Origin: Mycobacterium colombiense CECT 3035
Lineage (GTDB): Bacteria; Actinomycetota; Actinomycetes; Mycobacteriales; Mycobacteriaceae
Assembly (NCBI RefSeq): GCF_002105755.1
Contig: NZ_CP020821.1
Coordinates: 5,332,001-5,396,000 of the forward strand
DNA length: 64,000 nucleotides
Reading direction: 5' to 3'
The stretch's first letter is position 1. Each line of letters starts with the position of its first letter. The position numbers and the translations under genes were made by a program. The notes under the pieces are model-generated. The model worked only from the letters and a program-made list of their open reading frames with translations. It was not told where the DNA came from and did no database searches. Shown in pieces: positions 23,818-32,082 of this stretch.

Positions 23818-25611
23818 TCAACTCTTCTTGTGCGGCAAGAACTCCTGGGCCTTGGTCTTCAGGCCGACCTTGACGAAGCCCACCCGATCCTCGTCGCCGG
23901 AGAGCACCGCCGTGGTCGCCGACTTGAACTGCTCCCAGGTCGCGTGCGGCGGGATAGGCGGCATGTCCGGGTCGGTGTAGACGTCGAGCACCGTGGGACG
24001 ATCCGCGGACAGCGCCTGGCGCCAAGCGTCGGACAATTCCTCCGGATCCTTGATGGCCATGGCGTTCAGGCCCAGGCTGGCCGCGAACGCGGCGAAGTCG
24101 ATGTCCGGAAGGTTCTGGGACTCCGCGAATTTCGGCGCACCGGCCATGGCCCGCATTTCCCAGGTCACCTGGTTGAGGTCGTTGTTGTGCAGGACAGCGA
24201 CGATCAGCCGGGGGTCTTTCCATTCGTTCCAGTACCGCTTGATCGTGATCAGTTCGGCCATACCGTTCATCTGCATGGCGCCGTCACCGCTGAACACGAT
24301 GACGGGCCGGTCCGGGTGACCGAACTTGGCGCCGATGCCGTACGGAACCCCGGGACCCATGGTGGCCAGCGTGCCGGACAGTGAGCCGCGCATGTTGCCA
24401 CGGAAGCGCAGGTTGCGCGCATACCAGTTGGCCGACGAGCCGGAATCGGCTGCGACGATGGCGTTGTCGGGCAACTGCGGCGACAGCTCGGAGAACAGCC
24501 GCAGCGGATTGACCGGGTGGGCGCTGACCATCGCTTCCTTGTCCATGGTCTCCCACCAGCGGGCCACGGTCTTCTCGATGCCCTCGCGCCACGAGCGGTC
24601 CTCCTTGCGGCGCAGGTGCGGGATCAGCGCCCGCAGTGCGGTTTTCGCGTCGGCGACCAGGTTGACCTCGTAGGGGTAGCGCATGCCGATCATCCGGCCG
24701 TCGACGTCGATCTGCACCGCACGGGCCTGACCGAACTCCGGCAGGAACTGCGTGTACGGGAAGCTCGACCCGACGGTCAGCAGCGTGTCGCAGTCGCGCA
24801 TCATCTCGTAGCTCGGCCGGGTCCCCAGCAGACCGATCGAGCCGGTGACCCAAGGCAATTCGTCGGACAGCACGTCCTTGCCCAACAGCGCTTTCGCCGC
24901 GCCCGCACCGAGCAGGTCGGCCACTTCGGCGAGCTCTTGGTGGGCGCCACGGGCGCCGGTGCCCGCCAGGATGGCGACCTTCTTGCCGGCGTTGAGCACG
25001 TCGGCCGCGCGGGCGATGGCGGTGTCGTCCGGGGCGATGTCCGGGTACTCGATGCCGAGGCTGGAGGGCACCATCTTGAACGCGTGCTCGGGCGGCGAGT
25101 ACGGCAGCTCTTGGACGTCGCTGGGGATGATCAGCGCCGTCGGGGCCCGCTGCGTCATGGCTATCCGGATCGCGCGGTCCAGCACGTTGGGCAACTGTTC
25201 GGGAACGGTGACCATTTGGACGTAGTCGCTGGCGACGTCCTTGAACAGGTTCAGCAGGTCGACCTCCTGCTGGTAGTTCCCGCCCATGGCGCTGCGGTTG
25301 GTCTGACCGACGATCGCCACCACCGGGACGTGGTCGAGTTTGGCGTCATAGAGGCCGTTGAGCAGGTGGATCGCGCCGGGGCCGGAGGTGGCGGCGCAAA
25401 CGCCGACCCGGCCGGTGAATTTCGCGTAGCCGACCGCCTCGAAGGCGCTCATCTCCTCGTGGCGCGACTGGATGAACTTGGGCTTGTTGTCCGCGCGACC
25501 CCACGCCGCGAGCAGCCCGTTGATGCCGTCGCCGGGGTACCCGAATACATGTTCAACGCCCCACGCCCGCAAGCGCTCTAGCAGATAGTCGGAAACCTCT
25601 TTTTTGGACAT
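23818..25611 (-). CDS. Thiamine-pyrophosphate-requiring enzyme (pyruvate oxidase/dehydrogenase PoxB-like)
   Basis: A 597-residue three-domain TPP enzyme of the acetolactate synthase/pyruvate oxidase family. The N-terminal pyrimidine-binding domain has the catalytic Glu in IQSRHEEMSAFEA; the TPP-Mg motif is VFSGDGAMQMNG followed by LHNNDLNQVTW; the middle domain has ILAGTGARGAHQEL. Sequence spacing fits PoxB-type enzymes (pyruvate to acetate plus CO2, electrons to quinone) better than acetolactate synthase, but substrate is inferred only. ATG 25611 has a gaggg site at about ten bases. The C-terminal membrane-binding tail of E. coli PoxB is not evident; the end is EFLPHKKS. Confidence 0.87.
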   Translation of the reverse strand: MSKKEVSDYLLERLRAWGVEHVFGYPGDGINGLLAAWGRADNKPKFIQSRHEEMSAFEAVGYAKFTGRVGVCAATSGPGAIHLLNGLYDAKLDHVPVVAIVGQTNRSAMGGNYQQEVDLLNLFKDVASDYVQMVTVPEQLPNVLDRAIRIAMTQRAPTALIIPSDVQELPYSPPEHAFKMVPSSLGIEYPDIAPDDTAIARAADVLNAGKKVAILAGTGARGAHQELAEVADLLGAGAAKALLGKDVLSDELPWVTGSIGLLGTRPSYEMMRDCDTLLTVGSSFPYTQFLPEFGQARAVQIDVDGRMIGMRYPYEVNLVADAKTALRALIPHLRRKEDRSWREGIEKTVARWWETMDKEAMVSAHPVNPLRLFSELSPQLPDNAIVAADSGSSANWYARNLRFRGNMRGSLSGTLATMGPGVPYGIGAKFGHPDRPVIVFSGDGAMQMNGMAELITIKRYWNEWKDPRLIVAVLHNNDLNQVTWEMRAMAGAPKFAESQNLPDIDFAAFAASLGLNAMAIKDPEELSDAWRQALSADRPTVLDVYTDPDMPPIPPHATWEQFKSATTAVLSGDEDRVGFVKVGLKTKAQEFLPHKKS

Positions 25612-25932
25612 GCTTTCCCTCCTCGGCAGACGGTTCTCAGTGCTGGCGGATGGGCGTGTGTGGCTATTGTTTGAACCACCCGCACGGCGGCGCCTTCGAG
25701 TCGCGGACCGGCCGATGACGGCCGCCGGTGACAGGCGTGACCGGTGCAGGCTGCCGCCGCGAGGGCGGCTTGGGCACTTCCCACACGAGCCCGGTTACCC
25801 GCATTCGCCGTTGTTATTCGCCGAAACGCGGCGGGTCAGGCGACTCTCAGCCAGCTTTCAGCTGGCGGTTGTGCAATGACCGATCGGGCAGGGCTCTGAG
25901 CCGGCTGCCCGGCCGCCGGGCGCGGGCGTGGT
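25612..25932. other. Intergenic region, 320 bp
   Basis: No convincing gene is seen. It should contain the promoter of the TPP enzyme on the minus strand and the transcript end of topoisomerase IB. A short GC-rich hairpin (GCCCGG/CCGGGC) at 25907-25921 lies 12 bp past the topoisomerase stop and could serve as its terminator; a weaker 6-bp stem is at 25850-25866. Confidence 0.5.
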
Positions 25933-26988
25933 TCACGCGGTCTTAGGTAAGTCAGAGGATCCGGAAGCGCTGTGGCCCTTGGCCACTCGCCGGATCAGCA
26001 TCCGGGTCGCCTTGTCCAGGATTTCCTGGGCCACATCGGGCTTACGAGCGCGTTCGGCGCGCCGCGCCGCCGCGGCGATGGTCAGCCCCTGCTCGTAGCC
26101 GGTGACTACGCGCGGGTCCACATAGGAACCACGCGCGACGGCCGGGGTGTTGCCCAGCTCCTCGGCCACCTCTTTCATCACCGCGGATTCGACGCGCTTG
26201 GCGACGCGGCGCGACACCGCCTCGTCGGCATCGGCAAACGCGGCGGCCGCCAGCACCGTCCCGTGCCACGTCCGCAAATCCTTCACGGTGTATTCGTCGC
26301 CGACGAGCTCCTTGAATCGCTCGTTGAGGTCGGCGGCACGCACATCGAGCCAGCCGGTTGAGGTGCGGCACACCAGCAGTCGCTCGGTGCGGTCGGGCCG
26401 GCGCATCAGCGCACGCACCGCCCGGACCACTTCGGGATCCTCGATCTCCACGGTGCGACGCACTCCGCTCTTGGCCGGAAAATCGAATTCCACGGCGGCA
26501 CTGCGGACCACGACGTGCTCACACAACAGCGTGGACAGGCCGTAGGACTCGTGTTCCTCGGCGTATTGCTCGCCGCCGGCGCGAAAGTAGCCCCGATCGA
26601 GCAGCCGCAGCGCGAGCGCCAACACCCGCTTGCGGGTCAAGCCCTTGCGCGTCAGGTCTTTGGCGATCTCGGCCCGCCACGCCGGCAGCCGGGTGGACAG
26701 TTCCAGCACGCGATCGAACTTCTCCTCGGCGCGTTCCTGCTGCCAGGCGGGGTGGTACAGATACTGGCGGCGGCCCGCCGCGTCGACGCCCACGGCCTGA
26801 ATGTGGCCGTTGCCGTACGGAGAAATCCACACTCTCTTCCAGGCCGGTGGAATCACCAGATCCTTGATGCGCTGCAGGGTTTCCGGGTCGGACACCCTCT
26901 TGCCATCCGGCCGGTAATAGGCGAAGCCTTTACCGCGACGCTTGCGCGCTATACCCGGCTTGCTCAATACGCTCCGGCGCAGCCGCAT
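25933..26988 (-). CDS. Type IB DNA topoisomerase (poxvirus/bacterial type)
   Basis: A 351-residue eukaryote-like topoisomerase IB that relaxes supercoils through a 3'-phosphotyrosine intermediate. The N-terminal domain (about 1-85) contains GKGFAYYRPDGKRV and IPPAWKRVWISPYGNGHIQA. The catalytic part shows RVLALALRLLDRGYFRAGGEQY (Arg and Lys region), VKDLRTWHGTVL with the conserved Arg and His, and SYVDPRV with the nucleophile Tyr at about residue 289. ATG 26988 follows GGAGGG by seven bases. Length fits bacterial TopIB (about 350). It is on the same strand as the TPP enzyme upstream region but unlinked in function. Confidence 0.94.
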   Translation of the reverse strand: MRLRRSVLSKPGIARKRRGKGFAYYRPDGKRVSDPETLQRIKDLVIPPAWKRVWISPYGNGHIQAVGVDAAGRRQYLYHPAWQQERAEEKFDRVLELSTRLPAWRAEIAKDLTRKGLTRKRVLALALRLLDRGYFRAGGEQYAEEHESYGLSTLLCEHVVVRSAAVEFDFPAKSGVRRTVEIEDPEVVRAVRALMRRPDRTERLLVCRTSTGWLDVRAADLNERFKELVGDEYTVKDLRTWHGTVLAAAAFADADEAVSRRVAKRVESAVMKEVAEELGNTPAVARGSYVDPRVVTGYEQGLTIAAAARRAERARKPDVAQEILDKATRMLIRRVAKGHSASGSSDLPKTA

Positions 26989-27078
26989 TGTTCGCCCTCC
27001 AGTTCTGGTAGCTGACTGCACAATTACCCGCCGGAGAAGTTGTTCACACCGTGAGAAAAGGCGCCGCGACGCGGAAAC

Positions 27079-27104
27079 GACCCGCCACGGCGTCGTGGCG
27101 GGTC
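27079..27104 (-). terminator. Hairpin terminator after haemophore-like gene
   Basis: An 11-bp perfect stem (27079-27089 with 27094-27104) and 4-base loop lies 15 bp past the stop of the gene at 27119-27517, followed on the minus strand by cgttt. It may act bidirectionally for the topoisomerase side. Confidence 0.75.
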
Positions 27105-27118
27105 GTCTCGGACCGCGA

Positions 27119-27517
27119 TCAGCCGGCCATGAACTCCTGGTACGCCGACTCCAGGTACGGCGGCAGGGCGGAAACGTTGCACTGCCGTTCGGTGTCGCCG
27201 ATCGGTGCCAGGATGCCGCGCAGATCGTTGTACTCCTGCGGGTGGCCGGTGAAGTAGCCGCGCAGGCTCGATTCGGCCTGCGGACGCGGCTGCCCGTAGG
27301 CGGCCGTCACCACCTGGTTGGCGCCCGGATGCGCGGCCAGGTACTGCTGGGCGGAGCCCTGCACCGAGGAGACGGTGTTGTTCACACCGGCCGGGCTGCA
27401 GTCGGGTGCTGCGGCCGCCGATGGCGCACCGACGACGCCCATGGCCATTCCCCCGAGCACGCAGCCGGCACTGATCCCGGCAACTTTTCGGCGCGCGACA
27501 ATGCTGCTGATTTTCAT
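27119..27517 (-). CDS. Secreted haemophore-like heme-binding protein (MHB family)
   Basis: A 132-residue secreted protein. The signal peptide is residues 1-37 (basic start MKISSIVARRK, hydrophobic core, cleavage after AAAA/PD). The mature part has two Cys (C40 and C113) placed to form the disulfide of the mycobacterial haemophore fold, and typical helices NNTVSSVQGSAQQYLAAHPGAN, LRGYFTGHPQEYNDLRG and ALPPYLESAYQEFMAG. Homologues such as Rv0203 bind heme for uptake, but some members are implicated in other envelope roles, so heme binding is inferred. ATG 27517 is preceded by AAGGACA. A strong terminator follows. The MMPL transporters that pair with Rv0203 are not nearby. Confidence 0.9.
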   Translation of the reverse strand: MKISSIVARRKVAGISAGCVLGGMAMGVVGAPSAAAAPDCSPAGVNNTVSSVQGSAQQYLAAHPGANQVVTAAYGQPRPQAESSLRGYFTGHPQEYNDLRGILAPIGDTERQCNVSALPPYLESAYQEFMAG

Positions 27518-27747
27518 GATGTTTGTTGTCCTTCGAAACGAAAATGACTTCACTCGCAAGAGGCTCCCGATCCTCGAAATCCAAAGTAGCGGAAGCCGGC
27601 AGTGGCGTAGTTCGCTGACGACGAACGCCGGCGGCCGCCAGGGCGCCACACCGGGTCTTTTGCTAAGCGAACGATCAAGGGATCGAATCGTTTTTAAGAA
27701 AGCGGGCCGGTTCCTAAGGAATAGTCCTCGGGATCGTGACGAAATCG

Positions 27748-28554
27748 TTATCCGGGACCGGGATTGCAGCCGTTCCCGTCGGGACCGTGGTGGCCGTTGG
27801 TGCTGGGCGGAGCCATGGTCTGCAGCCACGTGTCGACGTCGGGGCCGACGACCACCGCGCGCCCGGACGCCAGCAACGCTCCGGCGCCGAGCGCGACGAC
27901 CGCGGGCTCCACGGTTCGCACCTGTCGGCTATCACCTTGCTGGGCAAGGAGTTTCGAGGTCAGATCGGGCAACCGAATGGGGTCCGGACCGGTGATGGTG
28001 CGCGGCGAGTGCGTCTGCCCCAGGGCCGACTCGACCAACACGTCGGCGACGGTGTCGGCGGCGATGGGCTGGATCAGCCAGTCCTCGACGATCACCTCGT
28101 CGGCGCTACAGGTCACCGCGTCGTGGTTGGTTGCGAATTCGTACCACTGCGTCGACTTGACGATCGTCGCCGGCACCGGACCGTCCAGCAGGATTTCCTT
28201 GGCTTCGCGTTTGGCTTCGTAATAGGGGAAGCCGTCGAACACCGGGTCTTCGATGCCCGCCATCGTCGACACCACCAGGCGCTGCACTTCCTGGCGGGCG
28301 CACGCGGCCATGATGTTGCGCGAGGCGGTGGCGAGCGTCTGGGTGATGTCGGACCGCCCGTCGGGTGGCACGGGATTGGATACGTCGATGGCGACGTCGA
28401 CGCCCTCGAGCGCCCGTGAAAGGTCCCGCCCGTTGAACAGGTCGACGCCGTGCTCACGCGAGATTTCGACGACTGCGACGTCGCGCGTTTTCAGCCTGGC
28501 GGTGACGCGGGAGCCGGCCGTTCCCGTCGCTCCGATGACGGCGATGGTGGTCAC
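27748..28554 (-). CDS. NmrA-like NAD(P)-binding oxidoreductase (atypical SDR)
   Basis: A 268-residue atypical SDR. The nucleotide-binding motif is IAVIGATGTAGSRVTARL at the N-terminus. The active Tyr is replaced by the pattern YYEAKREAKEIL, where YxxxK is kept as Y-E-A-K. NmrA-like proteins bind NAD(P) and often regulate or reduce small molecules; the function here is not known. The C-terminus carries a hydrophobic stretch (VVALGAGALLASGRAVVVG), unusual for the family, possibly a membrane contact. GTG 28554 follows GGGGGAAGAG. It is divergent from the CsbD-like gene and its end is followed by a 230-bp gap before the haemophore-like gene. Confidence 0.85.
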   Translation of the reverse strand: MTTIAVIGATGTAGSRVTARLKTRDVAVVEISREHGVDLFNGRDLSRALEGVDVAIDVSNPVPPDGRSDITQTLATASRNIMAACARQEVQRLVVSTMAGIEDPVFDGFPYYEAKREAKEILLDGPVPATIVKSTQWYEFATNHDAVTCSADEVIVEDWLIQPIAADTVADVLVESALGQTHSPRTITGPDPIRLPDLTSKLLAQQGDSRQVRTVEPAVVALGAGALLASGRAVVVGPDVDTWLQTMAPPSTNGHHGPDGNGCNPGPG

Positions 28555-28716
28555 TTGCTCTTCCCCCCTTCCATGCCGCGGCCTACATGTACCCGGTTAA
28601 TCCTCGTTCAAACTGATTGATTGGCCGGTTGATACGTGAGCCGCGGCGGGAACCGCCGCGGCCGTGATCACGCGCACATCGGCCGCCGCCGTCCGGGCGT
28701 AACGCGAACCGCGGGC

Positions 28717-28741
28717 GTTTGGCGGGCCCTGCGGTGGGAAC
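28717..28741 (+). promoter_or_regulatory. Possible SigF-type promoter of CsbD-like gene
   Basis: GTTT, 15 bases, then GGGAAC resembles the mycobacterial SigF pattern (GTTT-N15-17-GGGTAT) with one or two differences. It is 55 bp upstream of the CsbD-like start. CsbD-type genes are general-stress genes in other bacteria. Confidence 0.35.
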
Positions 28742-28796
28742 GCCCTTGGTGCCATCGAGCGCAAGCTCAGTAACCACCGAGAGCGAGGTCGAACCC

Positions 28797-29033
28797 ATGG
28801 GGGATGACAAGAGCGGGCCGGAAGAAGCGGTCAAGGGCGCCGTCGAAGGCGTGAAGGGCAAGGCCAAAGAGGTCGGCGGGGCCGTGCTCGGCCGCGACGA
28901 TCTGTCCAGAGAGGGCCAGGCCCAGCAGGACAAAGCGGACGCGCAACGCGACGCGGGCAAAAAGGAAGCCGAAGCGGAGTCGGCGCGCGCCGGCGCGGAC
29001 GCCGCCGAGGAGCGCCAGAAGAAGAACCAGTAG
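28797..29033 (+). CDS. CsbD-like general stress / microaggregate-binding protein
   Basis: A 78-residue hydrophilic protein of the CsbD family, the same type as the mycobacterial microaggregate-binding protein. The CsbD block is EEAVKGAVEGVKGKAKEVGGAVLG, followed by DDLSREGQAQQDKADAQRDAGKKEAE and a highly charged helical tail ending in Gln-rich KKNQ. It lacks Cys and hydrophobic segments. CsbD is a sigma-B stress protein of Bacillus with unknown molecular role. ATG 28797 is used because of family alignment; further upstream residues look noncoding. A long terminator follows at 29046-29079. Confidence 0.88.
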   Translation: MGDDKSGPEEAVKGAVEGVKGKAKEVGGAVLGRDDLSREGQAQQDKADAQRDAGKKEAEAESARAGADAAEERQKKNQ

Positions 29034-29045
29034 GCCACCCGCAAC

Positions 29046-29079
29046 GGGGCCCGGTCCGATTGTCGGGCCGGGCCCCTTT
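29046..29079 (+). terminator. Strong intrinsic terminator after CsbD-like gene
   Basis: A 14-bp stem with one G-U pair (GGGGCCCGGTCCGA with TCGGGCCGGGCCCC) closes a 3-base loop, followed by TTTC. It lies 12 bp past the stop codon. Very stable for a mycobacterial terminator. Confidence 0.85.
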
Positions 29080-29197
29080 CGCGCGTAAGGTATTCCGTCG
29101 GCGTAGGCCGATCGATGTTTCAAGCCGTTCCACCGGGCAATCCCCGGCTTGAGCCGCCTTTCGGCACGCGGAGCGCGGTGAAAGAGCGAGGTGGAAG

Positions 29198-29482
29198 ATG
29201 GGCCTGCGAAGTCGGTTGTTCAGCGTGGTCGCCTTTTTGCGCGCGGGCTACCCCAGGCCGGCGCCTGAGGTGGGATACGCACCGCTGCTGGCGTTGTTGC
29301 CGCGGCGAGTGTCCGACGACGAAATCCTCGCCATCGCCAAGCGACTCCTCACGCCCCGCCGGCACGCCATCGACGCCGTCGAGGTCGGCGTGGAAATCAT
29401 CGGCGTGACCGACGAAATGCCTTCCGCCGCCGACGTCGAGCGGGTTCTGGTCGCCGTGCAAGCGGGCCGCCACGACGGCTGA
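29198..29482 (+). CDS. DUF3349 small protein
   Basis: A 94-residue protein of the actinobacterial DUF3349 family. The family start is FSVVAFLRAGYPRPAPEVGYAPLLALLPRR, then SDDEILAIAKRL and the C-terminal GVEIIGVTDEMPSAADVERV, which contains the usual helix-turn arrangement. Structures of M. tuberculosis members show a small helical fold of unknown role. ATG 29198 has an ag/ggtgg purine stretch upstream. It stands alone, convergent with the EEP-family gene (4 bp between stops). Confidence 0.88.
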   Translation: MGLRSRLFSVVAFLRAGYPRPAPEVGYAPLLALLPRRVSDDEILAIAKRLLTPRRHAIDAVEVGVEIIGVTDEMPSAADVERVLVAVQAGRHDG

Positions 29483-29486
29483 ACCG

Positions 29487-30251
29487 TCACACCCGCTGGA
29501 GGTCCACCACCAACGGACGGTGGTCGGAAATGGTCATGGGATCCGACTCCACGGCCCCGCCGCGCAGCCGGTGATCGTCGGTCAGGATGTGGTCGAGCTG
29601 GCGGCTGGGCAGGTCCGCGGGAAAGGTCGGGGCGGCCGCCAGCGCCCGCATCCCCGACCAGCGGCGCACCGTTTTCGGGGTCATGTTCAGGTCACCGGTC
29701 AACAGCCGGGGTCCCGGAAAACCGCGCAGGTCGTGAATCAGCCGGCGCAGCTGGCGCCGATTCCAGCCCGGGACGAAGGACAGGTGCGTATTGGCCACCG
29801 TGAGCCCGCCCAACGGGGTACGCAATTGCGCGATGACCGCCGCACGTGGTTCCTCGTCGACGACCATGACCCGGTTCGGGCCCGGCAGGTACATCGGAAA
29901 GCGCATCGGGATGCGGGGTAGCCGCAGCACCTGCCAGCTGTCCACCGGGTATCGGGACAGCAGCGCGATTCCGTACGCGGCGGTGCCGGGCTGCTCGCGG
30001 CCGGTCGCGGCCATCCACGTTGCCCCGGGCGTGCCCGAAATGGCCGCCACGAACCGGTGTTCCACCGCACCCATGGCTTCGGCCGCCGCGGCGGTCAGGT
30101 CGGCGCGCTCGGAGCGGGGTTGATCGCAGTCGACCTCTTGCAAGCTGAGCACGTCCGGGTCGAGGCGGCGCACGCAGTCACGCAGCCGCTGGACGACGAC
30201 ACCGTCGCCGACGGTGCGGCCATGCAGGATGTTGAACGTCGCGACACGCAT
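29487..30251 (-). CDS. Endonuclease/exonuclease/phosphatase-family hydrolase
   Basis: A 254-residue metal-dependent phosphodiesterase/phosphatase of the EEP superfamily. Key residues are visible: Asn in MRVATFNILHGR, the catalytic metal Glu in LSLQEVD, the His in VANTHLSF, the DLN motif LLTGDLNM, and the C-terminal SDHRPLVVDL with the general-base His. The natural substrate (nucleic acid, lipid head group or inositol phosphate) cannot be told. The start is ATG 30251. It is downstream in the same direction as the PIG-L gene with a 101-bp gap, and may belong to the cassette upstream. Confidence 0.9.
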   Translation of the reverse strand: MRVATFNILHGRTVGDGVVVQRLRDCVRRLDPDVLSLQEVDCDQPRSERADLTAAAAEAMGAVEHRFVAAISGTPGATWMAATGREQPGTAAYGIALLSRYPVDSWQVLRLPRIPMRFPMYLPGPNRVMVVDEEPRAAVIAQLRTPLGGLTVANTHLSFVPGWNRRQLRRLIHDLRGFPGPRLLTGDLNMTPKTVRRWSGMRALAAAPTFPADLPSRQLDHILTDDHRLRGGAVESDPMTISDHRPLVVDLQRV

Positions 30252-30352
30252 AGGTTTTCGCCTACCCACTTTCCCCCTCGTGCAGTCGCGTGCGTTACCG
30301 CCGCGGGCTGAGTGCGCTGCGGCGAGCCGGGTGCGCCCGGTCTCGGAGCGGG

Positions 30353-31132
30353 CTAGCGGAATACGACCTCGCCCACCGCGAGCAACCGGGGCAGCACGAA
30401 GCCCGGCAACCTGGGGGCGGCTCCTGCGGCACCGCGCTCGAACTGGCTTCGATAGCACTGCGCGGCACGGCGTTTGCGCTCCATCGCCCAACTGGAAGTG
30501 GGCACCGCGTAGGCGCGGTCCCAGGGGACGGCGTCATCGGCCGGAAATGCCCAGTGCCACATCCACACCGGATACTCCAACAACGTCGACCCGGTGAGTG
30601 CGCAGGCGGCCGAGGCCGCACGCCCCACGGCCTCGTGATCGGGATGACCGTCGCCCCGCCACGTCGCGGCACACCAGGTTGCCGGGCCCGGGCCGGCGTC
30701 GTCGAGGACGGCGGTCAGCATCTCGGTGATTGTGTCCTCGTGCCGTGTCAGCTCAGCGTCGGGCAGGCCCAGGGCCTCCGGCGGAGGAATGTTCAAAAGG
30801 TTTGTTGCTCTGCGTAATTCGTAACGACGGATGGTTTCCATCCGAAGCCGCTCCGACGCCGACGTACCGGGCCGGGCGGCGCCACCGTCGGTGGCGCAGA
30901 CCACTCGAACGGGAACTCCGGCGGCGGCCAACTGGGTGATCATCGCACCCACGCCTAGGGTTTCGTCATCGGGATGCGCGGCCAGCACGATCAGCTGCTC
31001 GCACTCCGTCAGGTCCAGTGCCGGCAGCGGCCGCTCCTCGAAACTGGCCAGCCACAACGGCGCCGGCGTGCCGCCGTGGGTCAGCGGCTTGGCCGCAAAC
31101 CGGGTGCAGTTGCCCGCCGACACCGTTTTCAT
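30353..31132 (-). CDS. PIG-L (LmbE-like) zinc deacetylase
   Basis: A 259-residue LmbE/PIG-L family metal-dependent N-deacetylase, the fold used by MshB and GlcNAc-PI deacetylases. The zinc motif is AAHPDDETLG at about residues 51-60 and the second His is in RGDGHPDHEAVG near residue 155. An N-terminal extension of about 45 residues before the zinc motif is unusual. It would deacetylate an N-acetyl sugar or amine, substrate unknown. Start ATG 31132 overlaps the stop of the acyl-CoA-dehydrogenase-like gene in an ATGA tetranucleotide. Third gene of the GT2 / acyl-CoA-dehydrogenase / PIG-L cassette. Confidence 0.92.
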   Translation of the reverse strand: MKTVSAGNCTRFAAKPLTHGGTPAPLWLASFEERPLPALDLTECEQLIVLAAHPDDETLGVGAMITQLAAAGVPVRVVCATDGGAARPGTSASERLRMETIRRYELRRATNLLNIPPPEALGLPDAELTRHEDTITEMLTAVLDDAGPGPATWCAATWRGDGHPDHEAVGRAASAACALTGSTLLEYPVWMWHWAFPADDAVPWDRAYAVPTSSWAMERKRRAAQCYRSQFERGAAGAAPRLPGFVLPRLLAVGEVVFR

Positions 31133-32082
31133 GGCGCCCGCATCCCCTGCTGGCCCGCCAGCCGGCCGAGCTCGGCAAGATCCCGCTCGGCGTGGCTCTG
31201 CCGGATGTAGATGCTCAGGTCGGCGACCCGCTGCGCGTGCCGGCCGTCCTGGCACAGCGGCCCGGGGCCCAACGCGCGTCCGGTGCGGGTGATGGCTTCG
31301 TCGACGGCGTGTTCCACCACCGTGCGCACTCGACGGGCCAGGAGCTGCGCGGTGCCGGCCCGGTCGAACGGATCATCATCGATCTGACTCGCGGCCGCCG
31401 CCAGGATCGCATCGCTCGCGGCGAGCGCGGCGTCCACCGCGCCGAGGTGCGCCAGCGAGTATGCGTCCGCCGACTGGCTTGCGGCGCACCGGTATAGCGG
31501 GTCGGCGACCCTGCGCGCACCGCCCAGCCAACACGCGGCCACACCGATGGCGCCGTGCCAGAACCCGGGCCGATCCAGGTAGGCGTCGGGGTCGCCCACC
31601 GCGACGGCTTGAGTGTTGGTGAACTGGACGGGCCGAGTATCGCTGCCCGCCATCCCGGCGTTCCACCAGGTGCTGGGCAGCGCCTTGACGGTTGGATCGG
31701 TCGCGGCGACCGCGAACAGCCCGCGCGTTCCGTCGTCGAGCGTCGCGGTCACCAGCGCATGGGTGCAGAATCCGGCGCCCGCACACCACACTTTGGTGCC
31801 GTTCAGGGTGACCGCGCCATCGCTTTCGGTGGCCGTCAACGTGGCGTCGGGCGCTTCGGCGGCCCACACGCCCCACAGCTGACCCGGTTCCGGTGGCTTG
31901 CCACCCAATTCGTTGAGTATCGCGACCGCATCGACATGGGATTCGGCGATCCGGGCCGCCACGATGTTCTCCTCGGCCAGCCGCGCCAGACGCTGCCAGC
32001 GTTCGGCCGTGCGCCCCGATGCCGGGAAGGGCAACTCGAGCCGCCCGGATTCCAGCCAGTGCTCAACCAGACCCGCCGTCAC
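31129..32082 (-). CDS. Short acyl-CoA dehydrogenase-like protein
   Basis: A 317-residue protein of the acyl-CoA dehydrogenase fold, shorter than the normal 380 to 400. The middle beta-domain region is clear (GQLWGVWAAEAPDATLT, LNGTKVWCAGAGFCTHALVTAT, TWWNAGMAGSDTRPVQFTN), and the C-terminal helices DDPFDRAGTAQLLARRVRTVVEHAV fit. The C-terminal stretch that normally carries the catalytic Glu (Y-x-G-x-x-E) is not visible, the region instead reading SIYIRQSHAERDLAELG. So it may be a flavoprotein with altered chemistry or a non-catalytic partner. Start GTG 32082 forms a GTGA overlap with the GT2 gene and ATGA with PIG-L. Confidence 0.85.
   Translation of the reverse strand: MTAGLVEHWLESGRLELPFPASGRTAERWQRLARLAEENIVAARIAESHVDAVAILNELGGKPPEPGQLWGVWAAEAPDATLTATESDGAVTLNGTKVWCAGAGFCTHALVTATLDDGTRGLFAVAATDPTVKALPSTWWNAGMAGSDTRPVQFTNTQAVAVGDPDAYLDRPGFWHGAIGVAACWLGGARRVADPLYRCAASQSADAYSLAHLGAVDAALAASDAILAAAASQIDDDPFDRAGTAQLLARRVRTVVEHAVDEAITRTGRALGPGPLCQDGRHAQRVADLSIYIRQSHAERDLAELGRLAGQQGMRAP

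Noticed and set aside
28440..28600. Plus-strand small open frame opposite the NmrA-like gene start
   Set aside because: Antisense of the SDR N-terminus; no ribosome-binding site or family match.
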